From: Thuidium tamariscinum
Lineage: Eukaryota; Streptophyta; Bryopsida; Hypnales; Thuidiaceae
Direction of reading: 5' to 3'
Assembly (NCBI GenBank): GCA_947034885.2
Contig: OX344753.2
Location: 19,964,001-20,028,000 of the forward strand
Length of the DNA stretch: 64,000 nt
The translations under genes and the position numbers were made by a program. This document shows positions 25,809-37,800 of the stretch, piece by piece. The notes below the pieces were generated by a model. It searched no databases and was not told the origin of the DNA. It saw only the letters and a program-made list of their open reading frames with translations. Numbering within the stretch: position 1 is the first letter of the stretch; each line of letters opens with the position of its first letter.

Positions 25809-26195
25809 TACAGTGGAAACATCCAAAACCATCCAAATAAGGAATTCAGCATACTTGAAGGCATCTTTTTCTAAAAATGATATTTTTCTAGTATTAGCAA
25901 GTGAAAATCATGAATATTAAAAAAAATAGATTTTTTGGAATCAGTATGTAATTTCTACAAATTTTCAAAGTAGTGGCTCCCTAGACCACTGGAACTGTCC
26001 TATAGGTGTACCCTAAATTGAAGTCTACTGAAATCAACTATCAGTGAATGAAAATTATACATGTGTCTTACAACTCTGTCAGCAAATTAGAATTAAACAT
26101 TTGTCGAACACTTTAATGAATGCTTATGGACAGATTTAGTGATACTGTAGGGTCCAAGAATAGGTACAGGGACGGAAATGGGTGTTTCTCCCTTA
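25809..26195 (+). repeat. ~390-bp dispersed direct repeat, copy 2
   Basis: Same-orientation copy of 22369-22757, beginning TACAGTGGAAACATCCAAAA and ending GGGTGTTTCTCCCTTA. Divergence from copy 1 is moderate, with substitutions and small gaps. Confidence 0.75.
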
Positions 26196-28600
26196 GAGTG
26201 TAGCGTGCCGTTGGCACAGACAAAATCAAAGCAAAAATTATTTTTTAATTTTTCAAATCCTAAAAAAATTTGAAATGCAGTAACTCTACCACCATGAGTG
26301 GAAGGTCACAAAACAAAAACCATGCACCCCTCCTCGCCAAGAGCTTTCAAATGGTACCAAGATTGTTTTTGTTTTTTTTGTTTTTTTTAACAAATAGAAA
26401 TGACCATTGCATTAAGGTACCAAGATTGTGACCAAAATCAAAGTAGAAGTAGTTTTCTAATTTTTGAGTACCAAAAATAACTCAAAAATCCATCACTTTC
26501 TTGTTGTAGATTAGAACGCCATGAAACCAAGGCCATGCACCTCTTCTCATAGAAGACTTTCTAACGGTACCAAGTACACAACTGGAAGACGCATGCTCTA
26601 GGAGATCTCAACATGACAAAAAGAAACGTTCTATAGTATTGATTACTTATAGAACCTAAAATTACCTATTTAGATTGCTAAGACACTTAGAATTTGAACT
26701 TTTCTAGTAAAAGTTATGGAGAGATGAAATTTGATCACTAATCAACATTTGAACACTTCATAATCTTCATCCACTAATTTCTATCAAACTAAAATTATAA
26801 ATTAACTTCTCATTGTACTTATGTACTTTAGATTTAAAATAATTTCTAAATTTCCATTTCTACCCTTTTTTTTATGAATTTTATTATTTTTCATCCATTT
26901 TTACCACCAAAATTCATCCATTGATATCTCCTTCAGATTAAAAAAATTTTGTTATGTAATTCCAATGTCTTTTTAGAAATCTCTAAAAATCCTCTACAAG
27001 TTTGGAACTAAATTTAGTTTTAAAATGTAATTTCTAGAAGTTAGAACTTAGAATTGAGCTCACAATTCCTATTATGTATTTGGACTTTTAACCAAAAGAC
27101 ATCATTGGTTAAGTACTTACTTTGAAGTTGTTTTTGTTGATAGGTGTTCAAAGATGACCTTGGCACTCCTATCATTCTCCATCTTGCCTTTTCCTTGAAT
27201 ATTGCTAGCTCCTACTTAAATGTAGATTTTTTAGTACAATTGGTGGAATTAATTGCAATCTAAATCCATAGGTTCTCTTCCTTCCTCTTCTAAATTTATT
27301 CTTATTCCTTTCTTAATTCTCTTTTTTCCCTTCTATATCTTTTTTTTTCTAAGTACTTTTGAATTATTGCCAATGTCAAGTAGTTGAATTTGTTAAAGGA
27401 ACAACTATTCAACTCCAAAGCTAAAAATTCAAATAATGCTAAATTTTGTCCCCTAGTTGAACCATAAGTCACTAGTTATTAATCTAGATTTTAGAATGAC
27501 TAATTGATAATTTCTTATGAATTTTCAGAGTTCCTATCCTTTTGTTAGCTCTTAAGTATGCATTCTCACTACTTCTCCCTTTACTTCTCTTTTCTTCTTT
27601 CCTATTAGTTTGTTTATGTTTTTTCCTATCATATCTCCAATTGCAATTGTAGTACTAAATTTGAGAATTCTGAAGCTTTGTAGCAAAAAAAGAGAGGATA
27701 ATTTCCAATTTAGTTGAAGCAACAAACATGTTTAATTTTGTTTTTTATTTAGGAACCTGTCTTGCTTTCAACATTGGCCATTTGACTGGATATGGCTATC
27801 AATCATTTCAATGGTGGCTTGTTGTGACTATCAATCTTCCCAACAAGGAGATGGGGCTTCAAGCTTCTAGTCATTGGTTCTCTTAAATTAGATACTAGGG
27901 CTTCTTTTGTAAATTTGTTACTAGGATCTTTTAAAAATCTCAATGTTGAAATCTCTTTTGTAAACTAGTCATTGAAGTCTTTGAACACTTGAAAACAAGG
28001 ATCTTTTGAAAACTATATATAAGAATCTATTTTTTTAAACAAAAATACTTAGTCTTAGTAAGGCCTCTATAGTATGTCAAAATTCAAAACTTTGCCCTAT
28101 ATTGAAAAAACTAAGAATTGACAGTCCCGGTTGACACTTAAAGAGTTCAAAGTTCTATTATATGGGAGGGTTGCTTTTATGACAGCCTAAGAGTGTGAGC
28201 CCATTAGCCTACAAGACTATACACCTATGTTGTAGGTGCTTGTATTGAAGAAATATTCTACAATTATAGTACAATATGAGAGTTTTAACAAGAGAAAGCT
28301 AATGATTCTGACACATTGCAAAATCAAAGCTCCACCATCTTTCAGAGAAATAAGGGAAATAACCAAACCAAATTGGAAAGAACAAGTTAGTAGGAGTTTG
28401 TATAATAGTGAAAACATACAAACACCAATACTTGTTAGAATATGCAATCCATAGTTTGTTAGAAGAAGGATTTCTCACCAAAGAAATGCATGTGTAAATG
28501 AAGAACAAGGCACTAGAAGGCTCCTACAAGCTTCATTGCCAAAGTATGAAGAGGAGGGGCTTATCTTTGGGGTTAGTAGAAAGGCTAGTACAAAAATAAA
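26196..28600. other. AT-rich non-coding stretch
   Basis: No gene recognised. Two segments near 26320-26360 and 26530-26575 repeat a phrase around TTTCWAAYGGTACCAAG. Inverted relatives of this phrase occur near 60440, 61400 and 61825. Confidence 0.45.
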
Positions 28601-28940
28601 AGTACTAAGAGTCAGTACAAAAATAATAAGTATTAGCATAAGACATTGCTAGGTTTGAAGGGACCCTAATGTCTTTCAAAACTTGATTAAAAAACAACAA
28701 CAATAGAACAAAAATTACTCTTAATACATTGTTTGGTAAGTTTTGTGTCAAAGGCCAAAAAACAAAAGTACTAAGAGTTAGTACAAAAATATTATGTAAT
28801 AGTATAAGACACTGTCAAGTTTGAAGGGACTCCAATGTCGTTCAAAACTTGATTCAAAAACTACAACAAGAGAGAAAAAATTGTTCCTAAAACACCATTT
28901 GGTAAGTTTTGTCTCAATGGCCAAAAAATAAAAGTACTAC
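28601..28940. repeat. Tandem repeat, 166-bp period, two full units
   Basis: AGTACTA recurs at 28601, 28767 and 28933, exactly 166 bp apart each time. Intervening phrases (RAGTYAGTACAAAAATA, TTTGAAGGGAC, TTTGGTAAGTTTTGT) recur in register. The third unit is only a start. Confidence 0.75.
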
Positions 28941-30418
28941 ACCTTCTAGACTTTAAAAAAAATGAATTTTAGATAGTATAATTATCATTGTAATGAATCC
29001 AAGGGAAACAAAACATAAGCAATTGGTGGTTTGAGAGGGATGAAGGTTCCCTTCTATAAATTTTCCAAAGAAATCCTTCCCTCTCACTTACTTACACTAA
29101 CTAGTAAAGTTAGGTTGTCCCTTACTAATTTTGTGACATTCTATACTATATTAATATTTATTTTAATTTGATGAGAATGCACTATTTTTCAATTAGTTAG
29201 TGGTGTAATCGGAACTCATGAATTTGCTTGTTTTCAAATAGAAGTATTTGTGAAAATAATTGATGCCTTGTAGAGTTATTTTCTTGATAGAAGGCAACCT
29301 AGTTGTAAAGAAAGTCCAATTTTACTATTTAGTATAGTGATAATCTTATCACTTAAGATTTTCATCTAATATTTTGAATTTTCTATTCTTACATTGGTCC
29401 AAATCTTTAACTTTTGGAAAAATTCCCTCCAAATTATGAACGGATTGTGTAATTGGCTTTACATTTTCATTTTAATATAAGAAATCCCCCTCCACTTTTC
29501 TATTTACAAAAAAGTTACAAAAGCACCAAGTTTAAATAGAATTGGTAAAAAAAATTCAACTATTAGAATTTTTGTTCATTGAAGAAATTGACAAGCCTAT
29601 GTTATTGAGAAGATATATTGAAAGATGAAAAGAACTCGCTTTAGCCTCATTTTGATTTTGTATGCTTTTGGAATGCTAGCCAACTCTAAGAATAATTTTT
29701 AATTTTGCCAAAATTAGAGAATCTCACCAATTTGGGTACTTGTTGAGTTGAAATGCTTTGAAATTTGCTCAAATGTATTATTAGGATTAAACAAAACATC
29801 CTAATTTTAATGAGATTTAACCACAACATAGATAATTTCTAGGAATTTTTCAACATTGTTTGAGTACTTGATTGTTTGCAAGAAGATCTTTTACAAGATG
29901 AAAGATTCTAATTTTTATGTAATTAGTCATAGAATGGCATAAAAAATGTGCAAGCTTATGATTTTACTTTGCACTTTTGAAAAATAAGAACAAAATCTTG
30001 CTATCTCTTTTAATTATTGGTGATTAGTGAATCTTTTTTATAGAAGAGAGTGTTGGCAAATCAATTCTATTATTGGATTTTAGGCATGATTCCAACCCTC
30101 AAACAAATTTTTTTGGATGTAGATGCTCTATTCTAGTTCATCATGATTTTTGAAATTTGTAGAGGTATATAATTGGGGTTTCTATTTTTCCTATAATAAC
30201 TAAGAAATTGAAATCTATTACTATGGAATGACTTACATATCCCACTAGGATTCTTTAGGATCATTTTAGTCATACATTGGGCCCAATTAGGCATTTTGAG
30301 AGGTATTTATAGACTATTATGTATTTTTCTTATTTATAGGGTTCTAATCTATATACAAGTAGGATTTTGAGGCATTTTAGGTATTGTATTCTATATAGGA
30401 TCAAATAATATATTGATA
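28941..30418. other. AT-rich non-coding stretch
   Basis: No gene, RNA or repeat structure recognised. Confidence 0.45.
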
Positions 30419-31735
30419 TGTGTCGCAGTACATGGTACGTAAATTTCCCATTATACTCACAAAAACCACTGAAGAGTATAACTAAGTGACTTTAAAGATC
30501 AAACCCACGAGATTCTATAAAGTATCTGGCCTTATTAAGCGATTAAGACAAGTCAATACAAAAACTCTACAAAATGGTCCTAGATCTAAAACCGGAAACA
30601 CCCAAACAACCCAAAAACTATGACTAGATTTCCCCTTACAATCCAGTCTTCTGACAATCCGGTCCTATACGAATCCGGTCCCTTACTACTTTGGTCTCGT
30701 GGAACTAATCCGGTCCGTCAACGTCTATCGTAGCAATCCGGTCCTTATAGTAACCCGGTTTCGCCAAACTACTATAGTCTAGGATCCTGCTAATTCCGGT
30801 CCTGGTATCCTCTGCAGACCAATCCGGTCCGGACTATCCACACGTATCCTTACTGCTGTCCGGTTTAGTTTTACCTCTGTTTCACCATTAGAGAGGTCGC
30901 GAATTGATTTTGAGAGCGGTAGGCCTACCTCTCCTTCCGAAACTTATAGTGGCTGAAGACCCACTATCCTATCCTCTAAACTCCTAAGTTACCCTGGATC
31001 CAGTTTGATCTCTCACAACAGCATGGATAGCAATCCGGCTACGGGTCACACAAAGACCCCCCATATGATCCTCTCATACTACAACAACTTTGGCACTACT
31101 TCATGTCTGTGCGAAGCTAAGTAGTTACAAGTGCACCCATCCGTTCCAACGTCAACTAGAGTTCTTTCGTTTATCACTAGGATGGTGAGACCTCACCGGA
31201 GATTGGACACTCAACCGGATTTCCCACCCAGGAATTCTAACGCGACTAAGAAATCCCTCCCTATCCGCCTAGTCTAACAATGGCTTTCTCACCCGGAATT
31301 CTGAATTCTAGATGCGCCGAGGAACTGAAAACATGCTCCCAACTCTTTCCTACCCGCTCTCATACATTTAGACTCGGAAAATGAATACCAAAGGGAGAAT
31401 GCCACCCGCAAATCTACTCGCGCCTTCCTAACTCCATGTCGCACAACCCTACCAAACTCGGGAGAAACACACACAACAAGAGAGCAAATAGAAAACACAA
31501 GGAAAATGCAAGGGGAAGACTCCCATTCCACCGCAAGGGGACTGACTTTATACATTTTAAAAAGAGAAAAGCACACATGAAAGTCCGGTGCCATCAGTGC
31601 CGACAAATCCGTTCCTACCTACCACAAAACCGGACTAGATTCTATCTTGGTCCTGGTCTTAACCTACTAAGAAATGAATTCTAACTACTCTACCATCCCG
31701 AATCCTATTGTGGGACTCCTCTCTCTCGGATTCAA
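30419..31735 (-). mobile_element. LTR-like segment (probable 3' LTR) with CCGGTCC motif array
   Basis: GC content jumps abruptly at 30419, where the plus strand reads TGTGTCGCAGTACATGG (an LTR-type TG/CA end read from the minus strand). The segment holds at least seven CCGGTCC or CCGGTTT motifs at 30660-30870 and more near 31580-31640. On the minus strand a TATA-like TATAAAG lies near 31550. It follows the 304-codon ORF at 31736-32650, with a purine run (GAGAGAGGAG on the minus strand) between them that could be a polypurine tract. A second segment of similar design lies at 53090-53560. I cannot align both LTRs of one element, so the call rests on layout. Confidence 0.5.
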
Positions 31736-32650
31736 CTACTTGAATACTTCACTGAGGTTCCGGTTCCATTCTCCTTCCACAAGATTAGGAACTGGGTCTT
31801 CATGGCTGGGACTAGTAGGCAAATCCAAGCTAATTGTCGGACCGGGAGGTCTAACTAGTGTAGGTGTCCGCTCGGATTTCTTTGATTGGGGCGCCTTGTC
31901 CTTTCTGTCCCTCAAGGCTGGCACATCGGAAAACAGTTCCAAAAGCAACAGATTGAAGAGACGGATCGGAATTTCCGTCAACTTCCAGCTGTACTCTTTC
32001 ATCTGATCCGCGGCCTTCCGTGCCTCCACCAACGTTGTCTCTACTTGCTCGGCGAAGTCCCTGAGGATTCGGACCACTTTGCCACTAGAAAGCTTCTTCT
32101 CCTTTTGCACCTCCTCGTCAAACAGCCGTGCCCGGGTGGTGACTGATCTCGTTTCACCGAATGTCGCCTTCACCTGCTCGGCTATCTTCCGAGTCTCTTC
32201 TGCCATCTCCTTGGTGGCGGTCTCATTCTTCTTGATCACGAAGAGTTCCGCCTTCAAACTATCGACTTTGTCTTGAAGTCTTTGGATCTCTGTTTCCTGT
32301 TTCCAGGTCTCGGCCGCATTGGTGATGCACTCGGCTACTTTCTCCGCCAAGGTGCTATCTAGTTTCCCGTCCACCATCGCCGTGATCGCCTCCAGGACCC
32401 TCCACTTGATCTCCCAATCCGCTCTGATCTTACAGATGATGCCGGTCAGGTTCTCGAACGGATCATCCGGATCCGCTTCTTCTGAGACCAACTTCTGTAC
32501 TTCCGGTCTCTCTTGCGAAACTGGCTTGTCATGCCCGAGAGGCGTTCCACTCTTGTGTGGAGGCGTCGTATTCTGTCGCTTCACCAATGGCACAACGGGC
32601 TCCTCCTCCGTCTCTTCGTTATCCGGGTCGGACTCGGAATTGGATTCCAT
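31736..32650 (-). CDS. Unrecognised 304-aa coiled-coil ORF, probably retroelement-encoded
   Basis: An uninterrupted frame starting with ATG at 32650. The N-terminus (1-65) is acidic and Ser/Pro-rich. Residues about 95-230 are Glu/Lys/Ala-rich with heptad-like spacing, suggesting a coiled coil. The C-terminus is Pro/Ser/Lys-rich. I recognise no protease, reverse transcriptase, integrase or zinc knuckle. It lies directly upstream of an LTR-like segment in the same orientation, so a gag-like or accessory ORF of a non-autonomous retroelement is the best guess. A host gene is less likely given the flanks. The open frame suggests a young insertion. Confidence 0.5.
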   Translation of the reverse strand: MESNSESDPDNEETEEEPVVPLVKRQNTTPPHKSGTPLGHDKPVSQERPEVQKLVSEEADPDDPFENLTGIICKIRADWEIKWRVLEAITAMVDGKLDSTLAEKVAECITNAAETWKQETEIQRLQDKVDSLKAELFVIKKNETATKEMAEETRKIAEQVKATFGETRSVTTRARLFDEEVQKEKKLSSGKVVRILRDFAEQVETTLVEARKAADQMKEYSWKLTEIPIRLFNLLLLELFSDVPALRDRKDKAPQSKKSERTPTLVRPPGPTISLDLPTSPSHEDPVPNLVEGEWNRNLSEVFK

Positions 32651-34896
32651 CTAGTCATTCGTTTCCGATTCCCCATACTTCAAAAGGACCTGCTCAGTCC
32701 TCCACACTTTTTCTTCCACGTCCGTGAGAAGCTGTAGGTGGTGGTAGAGATGGAAAATGTAGGGATACACGGGGGTGGTCCTACTCTTTCCGATCCTCCC
32801 TATCAACTAGTTGACTAGGTTGGAAACACTATAAGAAAGCCTCGTTTTCTGTGACACGTCCTCAGACGTAGGTGGATGTGAATTGCAACGTTAAGCATGT
32901 ATACTGTGAATGTCTAGGTAAATCCGTCAAAAAAGACAAGGGAAAAACACAACAGAATTAGGAAAAACATGTTGTGTTCAGCGAGGAACATCACAGAAAT
33001 CATGAAAATTTTGAGGGTAAAAAGGGGTAAAAAAACAAGCCATGTCAGTGCCATGTCAGCGCCAAGTAATTTTTTTTTTTTTTTTTTCTAACTAGACCGA
33101 CACTGATGTGGCGAATGAGGTTGTTTCAGTTCAATTCAGTTGAACATTGCAGTTCATGTTGAACTCAACGTTATGAAAAACGGAGAGACATGGTCTGTGA
33201 CGTTCACAGCAACACTGAGGTTATCAATATCAACAAATTTTCAGTGTTTCGAATGACGAATTCCATGATGAAGTAATGAGGCGCTATGTTTGATTGCATG
33301 TTTTTTGAGGCCTGCTGAGTGTTTGGTGCATTCATACTGCATTATGTTTTTAGCTTCAATGAGACAACATTTGCAACAATGCCATTGATTTTGCACGAAA
33401 TAGTGTGGAGTTCTATGTGTGCCACTGAATATAGCAATAGAGTGGAGAATTTTTAGCACATTCTTCTTAACATCGTCACAAAGACAATATGAAACTCGCC
33501 ATATACAATTTGACAATAGGATACATGTGTTGCACAATGTGTAGCGCATTAGAGTAATGTTTTGAATAATTAGCTGATCCTATCAAGTATGGAAGATGTG
33601 AGTGTCAACTACCAAGAAAATAGTTTGACCTTGTCATTCAATATTTTCCTAGTGCTATTGTACATTGTTGAACACGTGTAATGAAGACTTCAACATTAAA
33701 AAAACCATTTGCTTTTCCTTGGGTCATGTTCTTGAAAATCATCGATACCTCATAGATATGTGCAATACGTTTTTTTTCCTGCATGTTATTGCATTGTCAT
33801 TGACATCTTCAAGCATATTATAATGAACAAGGCATTGATGAGATTATGCATTGAATTTCCCATGTTATTTCATCATTATTGACATCCTCAAGCGCATCAT
33901 AATAAACAAGGCATAGATGAGATTATACATTGAATAACACGTTGGCCAACTTCTTCATAAACATTTAATTATATCACAGCACTTGTGCACTAGCATATTC
34001 TGACATCTGCATGCTTTACATAGTATGCTATGAAGCATTTGTTTCTATATTTCATGCTACGAGCATGTACATACTACTATACACACAACATACGCTAATT
34101 CTGCACTGTAGCACATATGTTTCTCTGGTAGAAAGGCTAATAGGTATCTCTTCAATTGAGCTATATTGGTTTTACGGTCAGGTGACCTAATAATGCTACT
34201 CACAATCACGTTTATAAAATGATGGCAAAGTTTGGTAGCCTACATTGTACACAGGTTATATGAACAGGGATGCAAAGCATGCACTAACTTATGTGAGCTC
34301 TAGTACTAAGGTACCAATTGTGTGGAAATGAAGCTCCAAACTATGAAACTCTGCGACCTGAAATTCGTTCATAATGTATAGAAATCTTCATTCTTCAAGA
34401 GATGAATATGGGGCTCATTGCTCACAATACCTGTGCAATGCTGTTCTTGGTGAATCAATTGGACATCGAACATGCTTGACAACCACTGCACCTCCTCCTA
34501 GCCTATATCACACTTCATGAAATATCTAAGTGGTTCAAAATGATGCAGTAACTCTGCATTGAGCAATTGTGTATTCTACTATAGAAGCTATTAATTTGAT
34601 GTTCATCAAAAAGTTTGTACCTTCAACAGTGCACTTCGAACTTAGTTGTCATGAGGTGCTTAACAGACAATTGTGGACTTGCAGTCAATTGGAAGCAGTC
34701 ACACATTATATTACATACTAGTACTTCGGTAGCCACATCCACGTTCTATGCATGAGAAAGCTCCCGCACAATGAGGTAGATATTTTAGCTATTACCTCGT
34801 CTCAAAAGAAAACCTGCAAATGGATACCAACAGCTATATTATCTACACCTGTTTACTCTTTCAACATCAAATTTCAATAGGAGATGAGGTACATAC
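32651..34896. other. Intergenic DNA; CACTA-like end at 32826
   Basis: CACTATAAGAAAGCCTCG at 32826 resembles the CACTA-type ends seen elsewhere, but no matching inverted end was found nearby. A poly-T run lies at 33069-33087. The 3'-most exon of the RecQ5-like relic should lie just below 34897 but I could not identify it. Confidence 0.4.
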
Positions 34897-37800
34897 CAAA
34901 AGTGATTCTTCCACCAGGATGCGTAAGGATATGCAGGGCTCCACAGACCATGCAATATTCGGATGACCGCTCTGCCGGTAAAACTTGCATTCTGGTGGGA
35001 TTTTAAGAAGACCTGCTCAGTAGTGGAGCGTATCAACATCAGTTCTTTGAATAGGTTTAGCAATTCCATGAATATTACACACAGAAAAATAAATAACTGA
35101 TACTACAACCACAAACTTCCAAAAATCATAACAGCTTTGGTGAAAGATTCAGTAGTAACCATACCTTGATATCTGCCCTCAAGAAAGAGCTGCAAGACCA
35201 TAATATCCGTACCACTAGTGCTTTGTAAGAGTTGTATAGAGCTTCATAATCCTGTGAAAGTGCTGTAGGGCAGAGAAGATAATTGTTAAATAAGAAACCA
35301 AGGTAGAGAGGACCTGAAATAGGGACTCTACCTTGTGGACTCCACAATGCTAGGTGCAGCTGGGGTTGTCGGGTTATCTTCACATCTATTGAAGTATGTA
35401 CTGATACTACTTTGCAGAGATAGTTGCTGGGTAGTACACTCAGAATTACTACTCGTCTCTTCGCCACGACGAGACGCGGCAGCTGCTGCAGCAGTATACA
35501 TTGCATCAAGCTTGGCCACCTGATAGAAGGTACATCCAGTAGGGGTGCAAAAACTGAATATCACCGCACCGACTTTAAAGTGATTGTAATTTCTACTCCA
35601 TAGAGCAGAATAATAGTGCACATGTTTCAATGAACTAAAAGTATATGCACATGACAAAAAATACAAACACACAATCACCCTTGTATGGATATGTGGATGG
35701 TCACAGAAATTTCTGGTACGGAAACTATTACACCCACCTAGCATTTTTCCACTTCTGACAATCGTGCACCAATTGAAGAAGTCAATGCACATAGATCATG
35801 AAGCTCGTATGAAATCTCTCCTGCGCTCTGTTCATTCAGAAATATTGCATACACACACCTTAAGTCATTAGGCTGTATCACATAAAAATAAGATTCCAGT
35901 GAAGCATGTTACCATAGGCATGCACATGCTCACATATTAGCTAATAAAATGCTGAAGGAAAGCAATTTAGAATGACGAAACTACCATGAGTTAGACTCGC
36001 TATACCGGTAATCTTTGAAGCTCTTGCTGAACTTGTAACAATGAAAGACCAGCTTCATTTGCAATAACAGGAACCTGAAAGGTATACTATCCATGCTTGG
36101 GTTGACATCTGCTTGAGAAAGCAGAAAAGTATGTAGTTAGCACTACAGTTGTGACAAACTAAACTGGTCCAGCTTTCAAATCAACAACGGCTTGAAATCC
36201 CAGATGCTGAAAACAACCGATAAAATACAAAGAACTGCAGGCCCTCATAATATGACACAAAGAAGATAGAAATAACATGATCTTGTCCGAGAACAATCAA
36301 ATGAGAACCAAACAACTTCAGAATCCAATAAAATGGGTGAAATCTATGTAAGGAGAGAGGAGTCACCTTAGGACGATTGCCGCCCCCAGAGCACTATGTT
36401 TTGCAAGAAGAGCGGCTTTAGTCTGAGACACGAGACCCTCCAACTCAGCAAAGGTCTACCTTAAGAATACGAAGTCAATAATTGCATAATTTTGAAAGAG
36501 TTAAAAGACTAAACAAACAGAAACACTCACTTTGTAGAACGTTCAGTTCATGTTGCTTTTAACTTGGAATGCACATGCACGTACTGCACCTTCCCGACTT
36601 CCATGAACGACAAAATTGTAGCCCTAACCTGCACATCCAAGATTTCAGACACGATCGAGGCAAAGATCACTACTTCAGGAAAGATTAACTCACTCTAAAG
36701 TTGGGACAGCCTGTTTGAAGCTACATCTTTACCACTTCTTTGAGATCCAATTCAATAGCTGTTCGTTCAACATTGATTGAGGTCATAGACTTTGATGTAT
36801 CTGGTGGACTCTGAAACACTCGACAAAGAAACTTGTTCACAGCGAAGGTGTCCGCACCGTCGCTGCAGAATAGCCGAAATGTCAGCTGAAGTAAAGGTTT
36901 GAAAATGATGAGCAACGGCAAGGCTACCATAGCCTTCGAGATAGATCAAGCCTCATCTAACCAATTTGATATACAGACACCAGTCGTATTTAGATTGTAG
37001 AGTTATCTCTTTCATATTTAAGAGAGGAAATATACCAAAAGTCTATGGCACCTAGTTGCCATACCTGTGTGCAAGACTGCGGAGTTTCAAATAGTCTGTA
37101 TCGTCCAGAAAAACGTGGCAGAAGGCAGGATTGCCATCACGACCTGCACGTCCAGTTTCCTGCATAGTATTCAACGTCATAAACTTATATCTCCCCATGA
37201 AGAAAAGAGCGTTATTTGTAAGAGAATTGCAACTGCAGGGATGAAGTAGGCTACCTGTACATAATGCTCCAGAATTCTAGGCATGTTGTAGTAACTTACC
37301 TGCAGAATGGGAAGTTCAAAACTAGAACTCAGTTGGTTTCAAAGTTCTAGGTGAAATATAATTATCCCCTTCAACAATTATTGTGCCCACTGATCACCTG
37401 CTGCTCTTCAACGTCCAGTAAATAAATTACAACCTAACTATCCCAAAGCAAGGATCAGATTATTGCAACAATACAATGTCGAGGAGACCACAGTTGCATG
37501 AGAAAGGCTTCAGCGGAAGTTCAAAATGTTAAATTACCAAACCAATGTTACTCTTATCCAAACCCATTCCAAAAGCAACAATGGCAACAACCTGTACATC
37601 AGAACAACAGACCTCATAAAACGGAAGTTCGTGGAAGTTCTTAATAGACGTACATGCAAGTCTTCTTATCCCTACTCGATAATGTCGAGAATGAAGTCCC
37701 AAGAACGAGAATATCCAGATTCGAAGAAAAGCAAAGGGTCAGGAAGAACTAACTTACCACACGCATTTTGTTACTGCAGATGAGTTGGTAAACACGAGTT

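Noticed and set aside
31886..32737. Plus-strand ORFs opposite the 304-codon ORF
   Set aside because: They are antisense shadows. The minus frame is longer and uninterrupted and has sensible composition.
37520..37537. Apparent TAA stop after IGLVI in the RecQ5 relic
   Set aside because: It lies in the intron: GGTTTG|GTAATT is a good donor, and the next exon (37255-37299) continues the protein correctly.
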